A stretch of 64,000 nucleotides of DNA from Azospirillum brasilense (GTDB taxonomy: Bacteria; Pseudomonadota; Alphaproteobacteria; Azospirillales; Azospirillaceae). The stretch is from NCBI RefSeq assembly GCF_022023855.1, contig NZ_CP059450.1, positions 496,001-560,000 of the forward strand. Reading direction: 5' to 3'. The notes under the pieces are model-generated. The model ran no database searches, was not told the DNA's origin, and saw only the letters and a program-made list of their open reading frames with translations. Both the position numbers and the translations under genes were made by a program. Shown here piece by piece: positions 46,397-56,767 of this stretch. Every line of letters starts with the position of its first letter. Position 1 is the first letter of the stretch.

Positions 46397-48895
46397 ATGG
46401 ACGCTCGGTATAAGTCCCGCGAGATCGAACGCCGCAGTCTGGATGTCGACGGGCTGAAGCGCTCGTTTCTGGAGTGGCTGGTTTATTCCGTCGGCAAGGA
46501 CGCGCGGGCGGCGACCCGGCGCGACTGGTTCCACACCGTGGCGCTGGCCGTGCGCGACCGCCTTGTGGACCGCTGGATGGACACGACGCGGACCTATTAC
46601 CAGCAGGACGCCAAGCGCGTTTACTACCTCTCGCTGGAATTCCTGATCGGCCGCCTGCTGACCAACAGCCTCGCCAACCTCGGCATCACCGACCAGTGCC
46701 GTCAGGCACTCGACCGCATCGGCCTGAACCTTGACGACGTGGTGGAGGCTGAGCCGGACGCCGCGCTCGGCAACGGCGGCCTCGGCCGTCTGGCCGCCTG
46801 TTTCCTCGACAGCATGGCGTCGGAAGCGCTGCCCGGCTACGGCTACGGCATCCGCTATGAGTTCGGCCTCTTCGAGCAGCGCTTCGAGCATGGCTGGCAG
46901 GTCGAGTATCCGGAACAGTGGCTGCAGTTCGGCAACCCGTGGGAATTCCCGCGTCCGGAGGTGCTGTACCCCGTCCAGTTCTATGGCCGCGTCGAGGAGT
47001 TCCGGGATTCGGTTGGCGAGCGCGCCTACCGCTGGGTCGACGCCGAGCGCGTGCTGGCCATGGCCTACGACACGCCGGTGGTCGGGTACGGCGGCGACAC
47101 GATCAACACGCTGCGCCTGTGGTCGGCCCGCGCCACCCGGGACTTCAACTTCGGCCACTTCAACGACGGCGCCTACATGAAGGCGGTCGAGCAGAAGGTG
47201 CTGACCGAGAATTTGAGCCGCGTCCTCTACCCGAACGACGCGACGGAGGGTGGCAAGGAACTGCGGCTGAAGCAGGAGTATTTCTTCACCTCCGCCTCGC
47301 TGCAGGACATCCTGCGCCGCTATCTGCAGCACCATTCCAACTTCGACAGCCTGCCGGACAAGGCGGCGATCCAGCTCAACGACACGCACCCGGCCATCGG
47401 CATCGCCGAGTTGATGCGGCTGCTGGTGGACCAGCACGGGGTTACCTGGGACAAGGCGTGGGACATCACCCGCGCGACCTTCTCCTACACCAACCACACG
47501 CTGCTTCCGGAAGCGCTCGAGGCATGGCCGGTGCGCATGATGGAGCGCGTGCTGCCGCGCCACATGCAGATCATCTACGAGATCAACGCCAAGTTCCTGA
47601 ACCGCTCCAAGGCGCGGGCGGCAGGCGACAACGGGCGGCTGTCCCGCCTGTCGCTGATCGACGAGCGCGGCGACCGCCGGGTGCGCATGGGCAATCTGGC
47701 CTTCCTCGGCTCGCACAAGGTCAACGGCGTGTCGGCCCTGCACACCGAACTGATGAAACAGACCGTCTTCGCCGACTTCCACGCGGAATTCCCGGAGCGC
47801 ATCAACAACAAGACCAACGGCATCACCCCGCGCCGCTGGCTGCATCAGGCGAACCAGCCGCTGGCCGCGCTGATCACCAGCCGCATCGGCAACGGCTGGA
47901 TCAAGGACCTCAGCCAGATCAGCGCGCTGGCCGAGAAGGCCGACGATCTGGTCTTCCGCGAGGAGTTCCGCCGCGCCAAGCGCAAGAACAAGAAGCGGTT
48001 GGCCGCCTACATCGCGCGCCAGACCGGGGTGGACGTGCAGGTCGACAGCCTGTTCGACGTGCAGGTCAAGCGCATGCACGAGTACAAGCGCCAGCTCCTG
48101 AACATCCTCCAGGCGATCGCGCTGTACAACGAGATGCGCGACAACCCGACCGTCGCCTGGGTGCCGGTGACCAAGATCTTCGCCGGCAAGGCGGCGCCGA
48201 GCTATCACATGGCCAAGCTCATCATCAAGCTCATCAACGATGTGGCGAAGGTGGTGAATCATGACCCGTCGGTGCACGACAACCTGAAGATCGTTCTTTT
48301 GCCGAACTACAACGTGACGGCGGCGGAGATCATCATGCCGGCGGCCGACCTGTCGGAGCAGATCTCCACCGCGGGCATGGAGGCGTCGGGCACCGGCAAC
48401 ATGAAGCTGGCCCTGAACGGCGCGCTGACCATCGGCACGCTGGACGGCGCCAACGTCGAAATCCGCGAGCATGTGGGCGACGACAACATCTTCATCTTTG
48501 GCCTGACCGCCGAGGAGGTGAACGACCTGCGGGCCAGCGGCGGCTTCAACCCGCGCGACGTCATCGCATCGAACCCCAGCCTGAAGCGGGCGCTGGACAT
48601 GATCTCCACCGGCGTCTTCTCGCCGGACGATCCCCACCGCTACCACCCGATCCTCCAGGCGCTGACCGACGGCGGCGACCACTTCCTGGTGACCGCGGAT
48701 TTCTCCGACTATTGCCAGGCGCAGCAGGCGGCCATGGACCTCTACCGCGACCAGGAGGAATGGACGCGAAAGGCCATCCTGAACACGGCCAACATGGGCT
48801 GGTTCTCCTCCGACCGCACCATCATGGAATATGCGACGGAGATCTGGGACGTGCACCCCGTGAAGCCGGAACATCCCGCCGAAACCGAGACCTGA
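46397..48895 (+). CDS. glgP: Glycogen/maltodextrin phosphorylase
   Basis: An 832-residue GT35 phosphorylase that releases glucose-1-phosphate from glycogen. The PLP lysine is Lys670 in EASGTGNMKLALNGALTIGT, and GNGGLGRLAACFLDS and NKTNGITPRRWL are other family signatures. The length is standard. ATG 46397 (AAGAAGAAAG upstream) is preferred to an in-frame ATG at 46337. It stands alone, with no glgA/B/C or malQ nearby, and ends in a terminator. Confidence 0.95.
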   Translation: MDARYKSREIERRSLDVDGLKRSFLEWLVYSVGKDARAATRRDWFHTVALAVRDRLVDRWMDTTRTYYQQDAKRVYYLSLEFLIGRLLTNSLANLGITDQCRQALDRIGLNLDDVVEAEPDAALGNGGLGRLAACFLDSMASEALPGYGYGIRYEFGLFEQRFEHGWQVEYPEQWLQFGNPWEFPRPEVLYPVQFYGRVEEFRDSVGERAYRWVDAERVLAMAYDTPVVGYGGDTINTLRLWSARATRDFNFGHFNDGAYMKAVEQKVLTENLSRVLYPNDATEGGKELRLKQEYFFTSASLQDILRRYLQHHSNFDSLPDKAAIQLNDTHPAIGIAELMRLLVDQHGVTWDKAWDITRATFSYTNHTLLPEALEAWPVRMMERVLPRHMQIIYEINAKFLNRSKARAAGDNGRLSRLSLIDERGDRRVRMGNLAFLGSHKVNGVSALHTELMKQTVFADFHAEFPERINNKTNGITPRRWLHQANQPLAALITSRIGNGWIKDLSQISALAEKADDLVFREEFRRAKRKNKKRLAAYIARQTGVDVQVDSLFDVQVKRMHEYKRQLLNILQAIALYNEMRDNPTVAWVPVTKIFAGKAAPSYHMAKLIIKLINDVAKVVNHDPSVHDNLKIVLLPNYNVTAAEIIMPAADLSEQISTAGMEASGTGNMKLALNGALTIGTLDGANVEIREHVGDDNIFIFGLTAEEVNDLRASGGFNPRDVIASNPSLKRALDMISTGVFSPDDPHRYHPILQALTDGGDHFLVTADFSDYCQAQQAAMDLYRDQEEWTRKAILNTANMGWFSSDRTIMEYATEIWDVHPVKPEHPAETET

Positions 48896-48935
48896 CGCGG
48901 CCCTGTCCGGCACCGGACAAAAATTGTGATGCGAA

Positions 48936-48971
48936 GGCGCGGGCGCTTTACAAGCCCCGCGCCTTTCGTTT
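48936..48971 (+). terminator. Rho-independent terminator of glgP
   Basis: GGCGCGGG (48936-48943) pairs with CCCGCGCC (48956-48963) around a 12-base loop, then TTTCGTTT. It lies 40 bases after the glgP stop and immediately before the asd leader peptide. Confidence 0.8.
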
Positions 48972-48983
48972 ATCTAGCGGGTT

Positions 48984-49064
48984 ATGAATCGCTCGCTCGC
49001 CATCACCACCACCACTACCAAAACGACCCGCTCCGGCGGGCCGTCGGACGGTGGCGTGCGTTGA
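48984..49064 (+). CDS. Threonine-rich leader peptide upstream of asd (ThrL-like)
   Basis: A 26-codon frame, ATG 48984 to TGA 49064, reading MNRSLAITTTTTKTTRSGG with seven Thr codons within eight residues plus one Ile just before. This closely parallels the E. coli thr operon leader ThrL (a run of Thr and Ile codons) and is what a translation-coupled attenuator sensing charged tRNA-Thr would need. The stop is 116 bases upstream of the asd ATG, and a strong hairpin (49091-49119) lies between. No good Shine-Dalgarno is seen (only AGCGGG). The Thr run is far beyond what GC bias alone would give. Function in attenuation is inferred. Confidence 0.65.
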   Translation: MNRSLAITTTTTKTTRSGGPSDGGVR

Positions 49065-49090
49065 TCGAGTAAGACGCTTCACCCACCACG

Positions 49091-49119
49091 AAGGCCCCGC
49101 CGGACACGGACGGGGCCTT
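49091..49119 (+). promoter_or_regulatory. Hairpin in asd leader, possible attenuator
   Basis: AAGGCCCCG (49091-49099) pairs with CGGGGCCTT (49111-49119), extended inside by CCG/CGG with one bulged A. It lies 27 bases after the leader peptide stop and 61 before asd. It lacks the U run of a classical terminator, so it may act on Rho, translation or antitermination instead. Confidence 0.5.
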
Positions 49120-49180
49120 GGTGCATCTGGGGCCGCCGTCCACGCTCGATCCGGGCAAGACCAAAGGACGGACCACACCC

Positions 49181-50194
49181 ATGAGCACCTCTTCTCCTTC
49201 TCCCCGCCGCGTCGCCATCGTCGGTGCCACGGGCGCCGTCGGCCGCGAGATGGTCGATGTTCTTCACCGCCGTTCGTTCCCGGTCGCGGAACTTGGCCTG
49301 TTCGCGTCGGAGCGCAGCGCCGGCCGCACGGTCGAGACCCCGTTCGGCGAGAAGACCCTCGTGGCGTTCGACGTCGAGAAGGTGAAGGGTTACGACATCG
49401 TCCTGCTCGCCGTGTCCGGTGATTTCGCCAAGGAGCACGCGCCGGCCATCGCCGCGGGCGGGGCGCTGGTGATCGACAACTCCTCGGCCTTCCGCTACGA
49501 CGACAACGTCCCGCTGATCGTGCCGGAGATCAACGCCCACGCAATGGGCGACGCCAAGCTCGTCGCCAACCCGAACTGCACGACCGCCATCGCCGTCGTG
49601 GCGCTCGGGCCCCTGCACAAGGCGTTCGGCCTGAAGCGCGTGATCGTTTCCACCTATCAGGCGACCAGCGGCGCCGGTGCGGAGGGCATGGCCGAGCTTG
49701 AGGAGCAGACCCGCAACCAGCTCGACGGAAAGCCGGTCGTCAACAGCGTGTTCCGCCACCCGATCCCCTTCAACCTGATCCCCCAGATCGACGCCTTCCA
49801 GGAGAACGGCTACACGAAGGAGGAGATGAAGGTGACCTGGGAGACCCGGAAGATCCTGGAGATCCCGGACCTGCCGGTCAGCTGCACCGCGGTGCGCATC
49901 CCGACCTACCGCGCCCACTCCGAGGCGATCACGGTCGAGACGCTGTCCCCGGTCACCCCGGACGCCGCCCGCGCCGTGCTGGCCGACGCGCCGGGCGTGG
50001 TGGTGAAGGACGTGCCGGCGGACGGCGTCTACCCGATGCCGCTGAACGCCACCGGCCAGTTCGACGTCGAGGTCGGCCGCATCCGCACCAGCCTGATCTT
50101 CGGCGACCACGGCCTCGACCTGTTCGTCTGCGGCGACCAGCTCCTGAAGGGTGCGGCGCTGAACGCCGTGCAGATCGCCGAGCTGAGCCTGTAA
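49181..50194 (+). CDS. asd: Aspartate-semialdehyde dehydrogenase
   Basis: A 337-residue enzyme that reduces aspartyl phosphate to aspartate semialdehyde, the branch point for Lys, Met, Thr and diaminopimelate. It shows the NADP-binding [14 protein letters not shown], catalytic Cys133 in [17 protein letters not shown] and the catalytic His region RAHSEA. ATG 49181 follows AAAGGACGG; an open frame begins at 49118 but adds no homologous sequence. A Thr-rich leader peptide precedes it, so control by threonine supply is likely. Confidence 0.95.
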   Translation: MSTSSPSPRRVAIVGATGAVGREMVDVLHRRSFPVAELGLFASERSAGRTVETPFGEKTLVAFDVEKVKGYDIVLLAVSGDFAKEHAPAIAAGGALVIDNSSAFRYDDNVPLIVPEINAHAMGDAKLVANPNCTTAIAVVALGPLHKAFGLKRVIVSTYQATSGAGAEGMAELEEQTRNQLDGKPVVNSVFRHPIPFNLIPQIDAFQENGYTKEEMKVTWETRKILEIPDLPVSCTAVRIPTYRAHSEAITVETLSPVTPDAARAVLADAPGVVVKDVPADGVYPMPLNATGQFDVEVGRIRTSLIFGDHGLDLFVCGDQLLKGAALNAVQIAELSL

Positions 50195-50207
50195 GGCACC
50201 CCGGAAC

Positions 50208-50245
50208 CCTTCATCCCTGCGTCCGTCTGGCGGCAGGGATGAAGG
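50208..50245. terminator. 13-bp perfect inverted repeat after asd
   Basis: CCTTCATCCCTGC (50208-50220) pairs perfectly with GCAGGGATGAAGG (50233-50245) around a 12-base loop. It begins 13 bases after the asd stop. There is no T run, so it acts as a stabilising 3' structure or a Rho-type terminator. Confidence 0.5.
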
Positions 50246-50286
50246 CTGGAACGGGCCGGTCTTCGCTGCTATCTATACGTCCGAAC

Positions 50287-50325
50287 GAAGAGGGCCGTGG
50301 GGCGTTCCGCCTCCCGGCCCTCTTC
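50287..50325 (+). promoter_or_regulatory. Stable hairpin in the prfC leader
   Basis: GAAGAGGGCCG (50287-50297) pairs perfectly with CGGCCCTCTTC (50315-50325), and the inner sequence GGGGCG-TTC-CGCCTC extends the stem. It ends 35 bases before the prfC ATG. It may be a terminator, an upstream attenuator or simply an insulating structure. Confidence 0.45.
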
Positions 50326-50360
50326 GCCGTTGTCTGCACCGCTGAGTTACGGGAACGCGC

Positions 50361-51968
<1,608 letters not shown>

Positions 51969-52187
51969 CGTGCATCCAGAGCCATGCGGAACGCGCTGGC
52001 CATTCGCCGGGATCGCGTTCCGCGTGTTGCTCCTCCTGCCTGATTCGAGTAGCGTTTGCTGACGCAGCCTCCGCGGCATGGTGCCGCAAGGCGTTGTGCT
52101 TCAAGGTTTTGGGGCAAGATCAGAGAAACGGTGGCGTTTCCGGACCCGGCTGGACCGCGGACGGTGACTGAATAAAAGAGGGGCGGC

Positions 52188-53765
52188 ATGTTCGGTGGCG
52201 TGGAAGCCTTCTTCGACACCAGCGCGTACTTGCCTCACGGCGTGTGCCTGTTCTGGCGTCCGGAAATCCTGACCCTGCACATCGTGTCCGATGTGTTGAC
52301 CGGCCTTTCCTATTATTCGATTCCGGTGGCGCTGCTTTACTTCGTCGTGAAGCGCCGCGACGTGGCCTTCACCTGGATCGTCTGGCTGTTCGCCGCCTTC
52401 ATCCTGGCCTGCGGCACGACGCATTTCTTCAGCCTGTGGACCTTGTGGTATCCCGACTATGCCGTGGAAGGCATCATCAAGGCGCTGACCGCAATGGTGT
52501 CGGTGCTGACCGCCGTCGCCTTGTGGGTGCAGATGCCCAAGGCTCTCGCTTTGCCCAGCGCCACCCAGCTCGCCGACGCCAACGGAGCCCTTCAGCGCGA
52601 GATCGAGATCCGGCGTCAGGCCGAGCTGCGCTACGCCAGCTTCTTCAACAATCTGGCGGAGGGGCTGTTCGTCATCACGGTGCTGCCGGACGGTGACTTC
52701 GCCTTCGACACGCTGAACCCCGCCCACGCGCGGGGGACGGGAATCGACCCGGAGACCATCCGCGGCCGGCTGGTCCGCGAGGCCGTTCCGCCGGAGACCG
52801 CCGCGGCGGTGATCGAACGCTACAGCGCCTGCGTCGCCGCGGGCGGCCCGATCGATTACGAGGAGACGCTGGACCTTCCGGTCGGACGGCGCACGTGGCA
52901 CACCGTCCTGGTGCCGGTGCGCGGCGAGGGAGGGCAGGTGGTCCAGATTCTGGGCAGCTCCCGCGACATCACCGACCGCAAGAGGCTTCAGGAGGAGCTG
53001 GTCCAGACCTCCAAGCTGGCGACGCTGGGCACGCTCGCCGCCGGCATGGCCCATGAGATGAGCCAGCCCCTGAACATCATCCGGATCTGGGCCGAGAACG
53101 CCCTGTCCCGCCTGCGCGACGGCGACGCCGACACCGCGCGCCTGGACAAGGTGCTGACCATCATGTCGGAACAGGCGGAGCGCATGGGCCGCATCATCGA
53201 CCATATGCGCACCTTCAGCCGCCGCGACGGCGCCACCCAGCGCTTCGACCCCGCGGCCAGCGTCCGCTCCGCCGTCGAGCTGGTGTCCAACCAGTTCGCC
53301 TTGGAGAACATCGAGGTCGTGAGTGACGTCCCGGCCATCGACTGCGTCACGCGCGGCCGTCCCCTGCAACTGGAGCAGGTGCTGGTCAATCTGCTGTCCA
53401 ACGCGCGCGACGCCATCCTGGAATGGCGCGCCGACCCCGACGGGTCGCCGGCAGCCGGGCGGATTGCGGTGGGTATGCGCTGCGACATGACCGCCGGGCG
53501 GGCGGTCATCACCATCACCGACGATGGCGGCGGTATCGACCCGGACGTACTGCCGCGCATTTTCGATCCATTCTTCACGACCAAGGAGGTCGGGAAGGGC
53601 TCTGGCCTTGGCCTGTCCATCGGCTATGGCATCATCGATTCGATGGGCGGGCGGATCGACGCGGCGAACGTGACCCACGAGAACGGAAGCCGCGGCGTCC
53701 GCTTCACCATCACCGTGCCGGTGTCCCATCCCTCCGTTCAGGACGTGGAGCGCGCTCATGCCTGA
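52188..53765 (+). CDS. Ethylene-receptor-like membrane histidine kinase
   Basis: A 525-residue kinase with three N-terminal helices matching the plant ETR1 ethylene-binding domain. ETR1 residues Asp25, Tyr32, Ile35, Pro36, Ile62, Cys65 and His69 correspond to Asp35, Tyr42, Ile45, Pro46, Ile72, Cys75 and His79, a constant offset of ten. Cys75 and His79 ([11 protein letters not shown]) would ligate Cu(I). A PAS domain (about 145-265) follows instead of the GAF found in plants. The kinase core has His289 (MAHEMSQPL), [16 protein letters not shown] and GLGLSIGYG. It overlaps the downstream receiver gene by 8 bases. Ethylene binding is strongly suggested but not shown. Confidence 0.88.
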   Translation: MFGGVEAFFDTSAYLPHGVCLFWRPEILTLHIVSDVLTGLSYYSIPVALLYFVVKRRDVAFTWIVWLFAAFILACGTTHFFSLWTLWYPDYAVEGIIKALTAMVSVLTAVALWVQMPKALALPSATQLADANGALQREIEIRRQAELRYASFFNNLAEGLFVITVLPDGDFAFDTLNPAHARGTGIDPETIRGRLVREAVPPETAAAVIERYSACVAAGGPIDYEETLDLPVGRRTWHTVLVPVRGEGGQVVQILGSSRDITDRKRLQEELVQTSKLATLGTLAAGMAHEMSQPLNIIRIWAENALSRLRDGDADTARLDKVLTIMSEQAERMGRIIDHMRTFSRRDGATQRFDPAASVRSAVELVSNQFALENIEVVSDVPAIDCVTRGRPLQLEQVLVNLLSNARDAILEWRADPDGSPAAGRIAVGMRCDMTAGRAVITITDDGGGIDPDVLPRIFDPFFTTKEVGKGSGLGLSIGYGIIDSMGGRIDAANVTHENGSRGVRFTITVPVSHPSVQDVERAHA

Positions 53766-54165
53766 CCCTGTCACCGCTCCGTTGCATGTTCTGGTGGCCG
53801 AGGACGAAGCTCTGGCCGCCATGGCGCTGGAGGATTTCCTGTCCCGCAAGGGGTATCGCGTGACCCTGGCCCAGGACGGGCAGGAGGGGCTGGAGCGCTA
53901 CAGCGCCGATCCCGCCGATCTCGTCATCACCGATCTGCGCATGCCGCGGATGGACGGCCGCGCCTTGATCCGCGAGTTGCGGATCAAGGCTGCCGGACTG
54001 CCGATCCTGGTGATGACCGGCTTCCTGTCGATGGAGGCGGGAGAGGACGACCTGACGTCCGACCGCTGGCAGCCGTTGGTGGTGCTGCGCAAGCCGGTCA
54101 GCCCGCAGGTCATCCTGGACACGCTCGCCAGCCTCGCACAGGCAGCGAAGCTGCGGCCCGCATGA
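53758..54165 (+). CDS. Stand-alone receiver protein, partner of the ethylene-receptor-like kinase
   Basis: A 135-residue single-domain response regulator with acidic pair in VLVAEDEA, phospho-acceptor Asp59 in VITDLRMP, Thr in VMTGF and Lys in RKPVS. It has no output domain, so it signals by protein interaction or phosphotransfer, like CheY or Spo0F. The 8-base overlap with the kinase gene makes it the likely cognate partner. Confidence 0.9.
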   Translation: MPDPVTAPLHVLVAEDEALAAMALEDFLSRKGYRVTLAQDGQEGLERYSADPADLVITDLRMPRMDGRALIRELRIKAAGLPILVMTGFLSMEAGEDDLTSDRWQPLVVLRKPVSPQVILDTLASLAQAAKLRPA

Positions 54166-54175
54166 TCGCCGACCG

Positions 54176-54955
54176 TTAGAAACGGTCGCGCAGTTCCGGC
54201 AGGGGGACGATGCGGACCCCCTTGGCCTCCAGGGTGCGGCGCAGGTTGCTCGCCATGGCGACGGCGCTCGGCTCGTCGCCGTGGACGCAGACGGAATGGA
54301 CGGTGCAGGGGATGCGCGTGCCGGTGACCGACAGGATCACCCCCTCCTCCAGCATGCGCAGGACGTTGGCGGCCGCCACGTCCGGGTCGTGGACCATCGC
54401 GCCGGGCTGGCCGCGCGGCACGAGGTTGCCGTTGTCGTCGTAGGCGCGGTCGGCGAAGACCTCCTCCGCCGTGGGCAGGCCCAGCGTCCGCCCGGCCCGC
54501 GCCATCTCCGAACCGGCGGTGGCGAGGTAGATCAGCGAGGGATCGACGCCCTTGATCGCCCGCCCGATCGCCAGGGCCAGCCCCTCGTCCACCGCCGCCA
54601 TGTTGTTCAGCGCGCCGTGCGCCTTCACATGGGTGACCGTCCCGCCGGCGGTGGCGGCGATGCCCATCAGCGCCCCGATCTGATAGGCGACCATCGCCTC
54701 GACCTCCGCCGCCGACATCCGCAAGGGACGGCGTCCGAAGCCCTGGAGGTCGGGGTAGGAGGGGTGGGCGCCCAGGCTGACGCCCTTCGCCACCGCGTTC
54801 CGGATGGTCCGCGCCATCACCAGCGGGTCGCCGGCGTGGAAGCCGCAGGCGATGTTGGCGGAGGCGACGATGCCGAGCATGGAGTCGTCGTCGCCGATGT
54901 CGTAGGCGCCGAAGCCCTCGCCCAGGTCGGCGTTCAGGTTCACGGTGATGGTCAT
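54176..54955 (-). CDS. pxpA: 5-oxoprolinase subunit A (LamB/YcsF family)
   Basis: A 259-residue subunit of the ATP-dependent prokaryotic 5-oxoprolinase PxpABC, which opens 5-oxoproline to glutamate. Family signatures are VNLNADLGEGFGAYDIGDD, ANIACGFHAGDP and GAHPSYPDLQGFGRR at the N-terminus and IPCTVHSVCVHGDEPSAV near the end. GGGAGGG precedes ATG 54955, which overlaps the pxpC stop. It is the last gene of the minus-strand island. Confidence 0.95.
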   Translation of the reverse strand: MTITVNLNADLGEGFGAYDIGDDDSMLGIVASANIACGFHAGDPLVMARTIRNAVAKGVSLGAHPSYPDLQGFGRRPLRMSAAEVEAMVAYQIGALMGIAATAGGTVTHVKAHGALNNMAAVDEGLALAIGRAIKGVDPSLIYLATAGSEMARAGRTLGLPTAEEVFADRAYDDNGNLVPRGQPGAMVHDPDVAAANVLRMLEEGVILSVTGTRIPCTVHSVCVHGDEPSAVAMASNLRRTLEAKGVRIVPLPELRDRF

Positions 54956-56037
54956 GGTGCCCTCCCGCACATCTGTTCTTGGTTCAGGATGTCACCGTTG
55001 CCGTTGACGATGTCGACGACCCCGGACACGAGGTTTTCCGCGTAGAGCGCCTCCAGATCGACGCCGCCCGCCGGGCGCACTGGACGGATGGCGCGGACCC
55101 AGGACGCGATGGTCTGTTCCTGGCGCCGCCGGATGGCCTCCGCCTCTTCCACCGTAACGGCGCGGAAGCTGAGGGAGCCGCCGGGGCTCAGCCGGCCGAC
55201 GCGGGGCAGGTCGGCGGAGATCACCGTGGCGATCTTGGCGTAGCCGCCGGCCGTCTGGTGGTCGTTCAGCAGAAGGATCGGCTGGCCATTGCCCGGCACC
55301 TGGATGGAGCCGGTGACCAGCCCGTCCGACGGAATGTCTGCGGAGCCGGTGTGGGCAAGCGTCGGGCCGTCGAGCCGCAGGCCCATGCGGTCGGCGTCCT
55401 TGCCGACGCTGTAAGTGGCCGACAGGAAGGTTTCCACCGCCTCCGCCGTGAAACGGTCCTCCTGCGGGCCGAGCACCACCCGCACCGGCCCGCCGCCATA
55501 GTCCGGCGGCTCCGGCAGCTCCACGTCGGCGCCCGGTGTGGCGTCGTTGCGGTTGAGCGGCAGGCGCGTCCCGTCGCCCAGCGGCTTGCCGCCGAGCGGC
55601 CCGATGCCGGCGCGCACGTAGGTGGACAGGCTGCCCAGGAACGGTTCCAGCGCGAAGCCGCCGGCCACCGCCAGATAGGCGACGGCCGCCCCGGTGACCG
55701 CACCCAGCTTCAGCACGTCGCCACGCACCAGCGTGTGGCTGCGGTGGGGTTCCAGCGGCTGGGGCGATTGCCCCTCGCGCTCCAGGCTCAGCGCCATGGG
55801 GCCGACGACGGCGACGCGCACGCCATCGGCTTCCACTTTCAGGGCGGGGCCGAGCAGGGCGATCTCCACCCCCGCCGTGCCTAGCGGATTGCCGACCAGC
55901 GCATTGGCGAGGCGCAGGGCGATGGGGTCGAGCGCGCCAGCCACCGGCATGCCGAGTTCCTGATGGCCGAAGCGGCCGAGGTCCTGGATGGTGGCGAACA
56001 GCCCTGGCCGGACAACCGTAAGACAGGGGGCGCTCAT
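54952..56037 (-). CDS. pxpC: 5-oxoprolinase subunit C (biotin-dependent carboxyltransferase-like, KipA)
   Basis: A 361-residue PxpC/KipA-type protein, an AHS2 domain related to urea amidolyase. It begins LTVVRPGLFATIQDLGRFG and contains PVAGALDPIALRLANALVGNP, a typical AHS2 start, and LLLNDHQTAGGYAKIATV near the end. It overlaps pxpB (stop at 56034) and pxpA by 4 bases at each side, a tight operon. With PxpB it forms the ATP-dependent part of the oxoprolinase. Confidence 0.93.
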   Translation of the reverse strand: MSAPCLTVVRPGLFATIQDLGRFGHQELGMPVAGALDPIALRLANALVGNPLGTAGVEIALLGPALKVEADGVRVAVVGPMALSLEREGQSPQPLEPHRSHTLVRGDVLKLGAVTGAAVAYLAVAGGFALEPFLGSLSTYVRAGIGPLGGKPLGDGTRLPLNRNDATPGADVELPEPPDYGGGPVRVVLGPQEDRFTAEAVETFLSATYSVGKDADRMGLRLDGPTLAHTGSADIPSDGLVTGSIQVPGNGQPILLLNDHQTAGGYAKIATVISADLPRVGRLSPGGSLSFRAVTVEEAEAIRRRQEQTIASWVRAIRPVRPAGGVDLEALYAENLVSGVVDIVNGNGDILNQEQMCGRAP

Positions 56038-56756
56038 GATGCGGCCCTCAGTGTGTCGGGATCGAAGTGCCCAGCGGTGGCGGCGGCGGACAGGGTGTCG
56101 AAGCGGGAGCGGTCCACCGCCTCGAACCGCACACGGTCGCCGGCGGCGAGCAGGACCGGAGAGGGACGGGCGCCGTCGTAGAGCGGCACCGGGCAGCGCC
56201 CGATCAGGTGCCAGCCGCCGGGGCTCTCCCACGGATAGACGGTGGTCAGCCGCCCGGCGGTGGCGACGGAGCCCGCCGGCACGCGGACCCGCGGCTCGCT
56301 GCGCCGCGGCCTTTCCATCTCCGCCGGCAGGTCGCCCATGTAGGCGAAGCCTGGCATGAAGCCCAGCATGTAGACGAAATACTCCGTCGACCCGTGGAGG
56401 TCGATCAGCCGATCCGCCGACAGGCCGAGCGAAGAGGACAGTTCCAAAAGATCCGGCCCCAGATCGGGATCGTAGCAGACGGGCAGGCGCCACAGGGTGC
56501 CTTCGACCGGCGCCTCACCGGCGTGGGCCAGTTCTGCCTCGACGGCGGCCTGGACCTCCCGACGGCTGGTGACCGCCGGGTCGTAGACGACCTGGAGCGA
56601 GCGGAAGGTCGGCACCGTCTCCACCAGACCCGGCGGTGCGGCGGCCTTCAGGCGGGCGTGCAGAGCCATGACGCGGGCGTTGGTGGGGCGGTCGATGCCC
56701 TCGCCGAACTCCACGTTGAAGGCGGTGTCGCCCGCCGTGGTGAAACGGACGTCCAT
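56034..56756 (-). CDS. pxpB: 5-oxoprolinase subunit B (KipI family)
   Basis: A 240-residue AHS1-domain protein. The signature FVYMLGFMPGFAYMGDLP and the following RVPAGSVATAGRLTTVYPWESPGGWHLIGRCP stretch identify PxpB/KipI. In B. subtilis the same protein was called a KinA inhibitor, but its main role is with PxpC in oxoproline hydrolysis. Start ATG 56756; the gene follows a TRAP permease gene by 11 bases. Confidence 0.94.
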   Translation of the reverse strand: MDVRFTTAGDTAFNVEFGEGIDRPTNARVMALHARLKAAAPPGLVETVPTFRSLQVVYDPAVTSRREVQAAVEAELAHAGEAPVEGTLWRLPVCYDPDLGPDLLELSSSLGLSADRLIDLHGSTEYFVYMLGFMPGFAYMGDLPAEMERPRRSEPRVRVPAGSVATAGRLTTVYPWESPGGWHLIGRCPVPLYDGARPSPVLLAAGDRVRFEAVDRSRFDTLSAAATAGHFDPDTLRAAS

Positions 56757-56767
56757 GATGCCGCTCC

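Noticed and set aside
46349..48913. 854-codon open frame on the minus strand
   Set aside because: Antisense to glgP with His/Val/Gln-rich nonsense composition.
48947..48976. TTTACA-N18-TATCTA as promoter of the asd leader
   Set aside because: The -10 match is poor and the predicted start would fall on the leader ATG, leaving no ribosome site.
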